Source of the DNA: Watersipora subatra
Taxonomy: Eukaryota; Bryozoa; Gymnolaemata; Cheilostomatida; Watersiporidae
Length of the DNA stretch: 64,000 bases
Assembly: GCF_963576615.1 (NCBI RefSeq)
Contig: NC_088711.1
Coordinates: 21,484,182-21,548,181, forward strand
Direction: 5' to 3'
Part shown: positions 61,301 through 64,000 of the stretch, piece after piece
Layout of the letters: each line of letters starts with the position of its first letter
Numbering within the stretch: the first letter of the stretch is position 1
Notes under the pieces: model-generated
Seen by the model: only the letters and a program-made list of their open reading frames with translations
Told to the model about the DNA's origin: nothing
Databases searched by the model: none
Position numbers and translations under genes: made by a program

Positions 61301-63305
61301 TAACTGACCAGGAATCCATTTTCTGGTATCGAAGCAAAGCGTTTAATACGGATTCTTACACAAATAAGGACTTTAAGCCAGTTTTTTTGAACCAAGATGA
61401 AGTTGATCCCGACATAAAAGAAGCGTGTAACGGTGACGTACTTTGCATCTACGACTCAGTTGCCACCAACTCCACAGAACTCGGCTTAAGCACTAAACAG
61501 GTCTTCCAAACGGTCATAGCTAATGTAAAGGAGTTAAGTAAGTATTTCTTGTTAAATCATTTTTCATAATGCTTCTTATGCCTCATATCAATCACATTTT
61601 GATTGGATGTTTGCATTTATTTTTACAGTACCATGGTTTGCGAGCTAGTGTTTTTGTATTATTGATGCGTTTAATCCTTTAGAATGTTTGCGGACTGCAG
61701 TACCATGCGGTATATGTTCACACTAGCGTAAATACCCATTGTTACTCGGATATCGGAGAAGAGTAGTATATCTGAGAAACATGGTGTTTTTTAAAATAAT
61801 CATTTCTTATAAGTATAAATATAATGATGAAAATCTTGTTTGAGCAAGAATTTTTGTGTTCTTTTCTGGTGTTTAAACATACAGATTCTTGTTACGGCTA
61901 ATTCTAGAACATTCAACAAAAAGTTGTCTATGTGAAAAACAATATTTTTCTAAGAGGCATCTTGGTACTTTCAATGTTTATTTTTTAGACTTGTTCAGGA
62001 TCAGCGAATTCTAAATGTATTGGTTTGGGATTCGCAATCTCTTGAATTAAAAAGACGTGTCTGTAAAACTTATGGGAATTCTTCTTATGAATCCTCTTTT
62101 TCTCTATCATGTCCAGTGAGTGTAGCTGCTTCTATGACATGTGACAAGATTGTTTTTGCTTTGAATCTTGCCCCATATACATTACAAAGCTATAGTGCAT
62201 CACAGGTTTTGAAGGAACAAGACAGTCGGGAGCATTCATCTTTAGCACCAGGTCGTGTGTACCCCTGGTAGCTTAAGAAAGTTTCGATACTTAACAGGGT
62301 ATTGCATAACACTCTTTAGATCTTGAACCATGTACATCTACAGATTCATAAATAGTCGCAGTGCCATGCAATAGCTGAACTTGCTCTAGCAAATACACTC
62401 AGTCATTACCAACACCTGTGACAAAATAGCCTCAAAAAGTATATTAAATAACCTCTCACCAGGTTGCATCTTTGGAAGACGGAAAAGACCGTATCCTTAA
62501 AAATGACAGTAGCTGAAGGCTAAGTACAAATTATTCTTTAATGTGTTTATATATTTAGCTCTATACCTCATGTTGGTCACTCTTTATGAGCATTACAAGC
62601 ACTATATATATATATATACAAACAAAAATCTAACCAATCGAACTTTCTTGCAGTTTTTAGATTGTTTCAAAGAAATTTACTGTAGCTATTACGGTTCCTT
62701 TCCTTTCATTCAGTTTACACTTAATGAAGCTGGGGTTAAGTGCCTAGACGGTGTTTGAAACAACTATAGCTAATTTACAGAAGTTATGTATGGTATGCTG
62801 TAATCACTACCTCGCTAAATGTTCTATTAAAGTTTTATTGCACTTTGTGCTAGCCACACTCTTGTCTCATAACAATTTGTTCACACGTTTAACCTTTGGT
62901 ACTGAATATTTGCCATGCAATAGGTAACCTGTGGTGAGTATTTTCGGACTGCAGAAGGATTTATTTGTTACTATACTATTTGTTTATGAAGCAGGTGTTC
63001 AGTTTATCAAGCAATTTCCTTTTTTAGTTCTGAAAAACAGCTAAGTAAGGCTAAGAAGTCTAGTACTGACAAATGATCTCTTTTTATACAGATAATGTAC
63101 CACCATTTGTGAAAGGACCAGCAACAATAAATGCAAGCATTAACAACAATGTGACAGTCATGTACACGTATGGCAACCAAGAAGGTCAAAACGGTACAGT
63201 GACACTGAATGTGACTAGTATGCCTGAGGGAGCTCACGTTGTTCATATGGATAACACCTGGATGATGACCTGGAGTCCTACTGATTTTACTCCAGTTACA
63301 CTTAG
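36347..63305 (+). CDS. Large VWD-TIL-EGF-NIDO-AMOP-VWD extracellular protein (3' end beyond window)
   Basis: Nineteen exons from 37104 to 63305 join without a phase conflict into about 1,240 residues; a candidate signal-peptide exon lies at 36347-36383. Domain order: VWD (37104-39018), C8-like Cys-rich part (39881-41743), TIL (45173-45378), EGF-like (46109-46280), GCC2/GCC3-like Cys repeat (46921-47082), NIDO (48298-56062), AMOP (56427-57349), second VWD (58743-60508), post-VWD segment (61295-61537), then an Ig/cadherin-like start (63092-63305). NIDO-AMOP-VWD is the core of MUC4 and related adhesion proteins; the leading VWD-C8-TIL block is of the gel-forming mucin/VWF type. The protein is predicted to be secreted or membrane-anchored, but the anchor is outside the window. 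One intron appears to use a GC donor (47083). I assign no orthologue. Confidence 0.88.
37104..37366 (+). CDS. VWD gene exon: first VWD, N-terminal half
   Basis: 2 nt plus 87 codons: CYVFGTEHVLTFDGE, then a beta-rich stretch with Cys to KLCADQTAK. The usual GDPH is GTEH here (37142-37153). Donor AAA|GTGAGT. Confidence 0.85.
38379..38486 (+). CDS. VWD gene exon: first VWD, middle
   Basis: VNGKLVQSMLSLNEELMVYT, then GIELSIQTAVMAT, as in VWD cores (VNGKLxxLP...). The end at 38486 (GTTGGT) gives the better domain length; 38504 (GTATAG) is also in phase. Confidence 0.75.
38807..39018 (+). CDS. VWD gene exon: first VWD, CGLCGNYDG end
   Basis: PVIVTMTSSSMVRVSLPSSY, then KLCGLCGNYDGNGKND: the conserved VWD CGLCGNxNG motif. 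Donor AT|GTAAGT. Confidence 0.9.
39881..40128 (+). CDS. VWD gene exon: C8-like region
   Basis: Cys-spaced segment (NCAPV, DYCGVYQSATFESC, MLCEDDFCENYL, STCYETG), similar to the C8 module that follows VWD in mucins. Confidence 0.85.
41621..41743 (+). CDS. VWD gene exon: C8-like, second part
   Basis: GDCVYNSTIAKQAVNSIAEV, then FVDECRSRGVNLEDWRADYS; Cys and Trp placement as at the end of C8. Confidence 0.85.
41750..43300. other. VWD-gene intron, nothing recognised
   Basis: Between the C8-like exon and the (AT)n tract only short unsupported frames occur. Confidence 0.4.
43302..43342. repeat. (AT)n microsatellite in a VWD-gene intron
   Basis: About 20 uninterrupted AT units. A palindromic motif follows at 43346. 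Confidence 0.95.
43346..43512. repeat. Two copies of a 24-bp palindrome
   Basis: caatacacaatttatat with gtgtat closing the inverse occurs at 43346-43369 and again at 43489-43512. Confidence 0.7.
43520..45165. other. VWD-gene intron, nothing recognised
   Basis: AT-rich intron sequence before the TIL exon; no repeat or exon supported. Confidence 0.4.
45173..45378 (+). CDS. VWD gene exon: TIL domain
   Basis: ELTCRGDTVYGFYGDTCPLV, then CGG...CECQNGLYRDGSTGC and DCGC: trypsin-inhibitor-like Cys pattern. The acceptor after TTATTTTGCAG (45171-45172) is chosen because the upstream AG at 45126-45127 leads to an in-frame stop. Confidence 0.88.
46109..46280 (+). CDS. VWD gene exon: EGF-like domain
   Basis: IGDTWLDSTCSTNFACFAGQ, then CSKFAFCENADGVYQCTCNT and DYAGDGYTC: calcium-binding-type EGF cysteine order. 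Confidence 0.88.
46921..47082 (+). CDS. VWD gene exon: GCC2/GCC3-like Cys repeat
   Basis: CRDCPVGTYQPLENQQACLL, then CSGSKVTPGLGATSEDDCS, the CPxGTYQ...C..C pattern. The only in-phase exit to the next exon is a GC donor at 47083 (CAG|GCTCGT). Confidence 0.85.
48298..48440 (+). CDS. VWD gene exon: start of NIDO region
   Basis: IVLVPDTSLDPNSCVDNIVD, then IHYAIPTDALPNGLMLGDYF and YTDLW. Strong polypyrimidine acceptor, donor TGG|GTGAGC. Confidence 0.85.
49245..49335 (-). repeat. tRNA-derived SINE fragment
   Basis: Minus strand: TAGTGAATTGGAT as an A-box-like part, then GGTGAGTTCAAATCC, close to the B box GGTTCAAATCC. Confidence 0.4.
50005..50826. mobile_element. 822-bp foldback element nested in the TTAA element
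   Basis: Arms of about 387 bp (50005-50391 and 50438-50826) are near-identical inverted copies starting CACAGGTGTCCTTTAGCGGG, with a spacer of about 46 bp. The 8-bp direct repeat ATAAAAAT flanks it (49997-50004 and 50827-50834). The 8-bp duplication suggests a hAT relative. No coding capacity. Confidence 0.88.
51778..51936. repeat. 36-37-bp minisatellite, about 4 copies
   Basis: Units of agaccatggttaacccat followed by ctgagaaccatgacaaagc. The first two and last two copies form separate subfamilies (ctgagaacc versus gtgataac). Confidence 0.85.
52640..53050. repeat. Degenerate repeat, less AT-rich than flanks
   Basis: Loose repeats of ccatagtatctgttggctac type recur at irregular spacing in VWD-gene intron sequence. 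Either an old minisatellite or a relic repeat; not coding by frame. Confidence 0.35.
53630..53760 (+). CDS. VWD gene exon: NIDO
   Basis: TTTGLITFGRPFLGNIPTDI, then ELATVPILAPFWYPQDLRNG, the NIDO motif (GLIxFG...APFW). Donor GG|GTAGGT. Confidence 0.9.
54350..54640. repeat. Degenerate MITE-like repeat (copy 2)
   Basis: It begins acagtcaaacctcaacata and ends near catcttagagacac, like 12698-13010. Confidence 0.4.
55059..55278 (+). CDS. VWD gene exon: NIDO, middle
   Basis: TMLCRSSYSLSDTNPDKADE, then RDFMPVYAFVATWHQSVFF; NIDO core with the ATWHxV-like motif. Confidence 0.88.
55840..56062 (+). CDS. VWD gene exon: NIDO end
   Basis: YVTYQAVVVTDGLQTFLMFL, then NPNIGTMQMGFKLPDSW, as in the last strands of NIDO (FQxxLxTDGxxTFxxF). 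Confidence 0.88.
56427..56653 (+). CDS. VWD gene exon: AMOP, first half
   Basis: VEGRWVFEVSKQIDPFASKC, then FNWALS and QSCPCNLALAFIDRRYFV: AMOP Cys and CPC pattern. Donor CAG|GTAAGT. Confidence 0.88.
57136..57349 (+). CDS. VWD gene exon: AMOP, second half
   Basis: MCCYDVFTWQLITHPSYAGY, then FDNCCKYSEYCGIYRQRRPV: the terminal AMOP motif CCxxSxxCxxYxxxRP. Confidence 0.9.
58319..58375. repeat. 27-bp stem inverted repeat
   Basis: attatcctcctagagattt continuing to ggtatgta, a 1-base centre, then the inverse with a 2-base bulge. A smaller palindrome (cgatacatactatgtatcg) follows at about 58388. Confidence 0.75.
58743..59021 (+). CDS. VWD gene exon: second VWD with intact GDPH
   Basis: GYFMTNNQFVAMGFGDPHIF, then TLDGFDYTYNPVGEFWMI. 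GDPH at 58790-58801 is the site that self-cleaves between Asp and Pro in several mucin VWD domains. Confidence 0.9.
59922..60053 (+). CDS. VWD gene exon: second VWD, middle
   Basis: DFIIYKNDDSITSSLDKTRD, then INGGIIRKVNDSITVVFDSG. Acceptor TTGTATTCTAG, donor G|GTAATC. Confidence 0.8.
60305..60508 (+). CDS. VWD gene exon: second VWD, end
   Basis: YSFTFSIKLATLNIESLAPD, then TTRGLLGIFDGDQSNDMTDA: the GLLGxxDGxxxND motif of MUC4-type VWD. Confidence 0.88.
61295..61537 (+). CDS. VWD gene exon: post-VWD Cys segment
   Basis: WRITDQESIFWYRSKAFNTD, then KEACNGDVLCIYDSVATNST. This matches the stretch after VWD in MUC4-like proteins (FxPxF...C..D..CxFDxxxT). Confidence 0.85.
61540..63085. other. VWD-gene intron, nothing recognised
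   Basis: The phase match between 61537 and 63092 leaves no need for an exon here. A (TA)n stretch lies near 62583-62600. Confidence 0.45.
63092..63305 (+). CDS. VWD gene exon: Ig/cadherin-like domain start
   Basis: NVPPFVKGPATINASINNNV, then NGTVTLNVTSMPEGAHVVHM and WMMTWSPTDFTPVTL, a beta-sandwich pattern. Phase 2 exit; the gene continues past the window. Confidence 0.85.
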
Positions 63306-63321
63306 GTGAGTTGTAACTTAA

Positions 63322-64000
63322 AGGTTGAGTTGCAACAAAATTCACATTACAGTTATTTGGTATCAAAAGATTCACTATGTCTTACTCTGTTGTGTTGTAG
63401 GTGCCAAATATGTGGAAATGTGATTACAAGCTCTTAAAAGCTCAAAAACGAAAAGCTGCCGTAGATTGGAATCCGTTTATTTCTCTGACGTTGTCATTAC
63501 AGTTTGGTTATTGTCTTGTCACGCGATGTTCTCACGTGAATTGAAAGGCCAATAAAAAGCTCAATATAAAACTTATCGTAGCACTAGTTTATGACAAACA
63601 CTTCGGGTTTTACCGAAGACCCTGTATCAAATATAGATGCTCGCTACTTTACAGTTTTGTTTCAGCTTGGTCTAATCGGCAAGTCGTAATAATAATTTCT
63701 GCAGCACTTTTCGATTATCGCAGGTGACCGACAGGCTTGTCATGATTATCAGACAATGATATGTACTCCTTCGAGCTAAGGTTAAAAAATTAAACGAATT
63801 TTTACGGTAAGTTATAAGATATCACTGCTATAAGTGACAGCATTACAATGACGATAAAACAGATCCGTAAGAACAATAGACATGGTTTTATTGAATGCGT
63901 GAAGTATATTTGTGAAAATATTTCGACGAATAAGGTTGCATGAAAGTGTAAACAGAAACCATCTCCCACAACTACGTCACATTTGAGCCGTTTTGGAAAG
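63322..64000. mobile_element. Second copy of the AGGTTGA TTAA element, cut by the window edge
   Basis: It begins after TTAA (63318-63321) with AGGTTGAGTTGCAACAAAAT and stays colinear with 9303-9990 at high similarity, with a few small indels. The insertion lies 12 bp after the donor of the exon ending 63305. Confidence 0.9.

Noticed and set aside
62020-62271. 83-codon plus-strand frame as an exon of the VWD gene.
   Set aside because: The exons ending 61537 and starting 63092 already join in phase, and the sequence lacks domain-like features.
63007-63375. 122-codon minus-strand frame.
   Set aside because: It is antisense to the Ig/cadherin-like exon and to the start of a transposable element; no family character.

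Overview
The window is AT-rich, intron-dense animal DNA. Its composition, its gene structure (short phase-matched exons in long introns) and its many short DNA transposons suggest an invertebrate, perhaps a lophotrochozoan; the species cannot be named from the sequence. Most real coding sequence sits in exons shorter than a long open frame. I assembled three genes by hand by matching splice sites, intron phases and protein-family motifs.

Layout. 1-2.6 kb: wreck of a Ty1/copia gag (minus strand) beside an internally deleted Ty3/gypsy element (plus). 2.9-4.7 kb: two terminal-inverted-repeat elements, each with a 9-bp target duplication. 6.5-8.3 kb: decayed pogo/Tigger-like transposase and a second decayed open frame. 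9.3-10.2 kb: an 877-bp element flanked by TTAA, with a second copy at the right edge (63322 onward). 11.1-18.1 kb (+): a complete CHMP1A gene in six exons; its introns hold a 42-bp minisatellite and a non-autonomous Helitron. 18.45-28.7 kb (-), possibly to about 35 kb: a RPUSD4-like pseudouridine synthase, tail-to-tail with CHMP1A; its introns hold hAT, TTAA-flanked and Harbinger-like MITEs. 33.2 kb: a near-perfect palindrome of about 190 bp. 36.3-63.3 kb (+): a large secreted or extracellular multidomain gene (signal peptide?, VWD, C8-like, TIL, EGF, GCC2/GCC3-like, NIDO, AMOP, second VWD, Ig/cadherin-like start) that runs off the right edge. One of its introns carries a nested pair of elements (48.5-51.4 kb).

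How the genes relate. CHMP1A (ESCRT-III membrane remodelling), the RPUSD4-like enzyme (RNA pseudouridylation, probably mitochondrial) and the NIDO-AMOP-VWD protein (extracellular or mucin-like) have no obvious common pathway. CHMP1A and RPUSD4 converge with only 352 bp between stop codons, so their 3' UTRs probably overlap. The RPUSD4-side transcription unit and the VWD gene are divergent.

I found no CRISPR, operon, rRNA or convincing tRNA gene. The most unusual content is the dense set of palindromic, TTAA-flanked or otherwise target-site-flanked DNA elements, two of them sitting within about 20 bp of splice donors, and the VWD gene's architecture, with one intact and one altered GDPH site.
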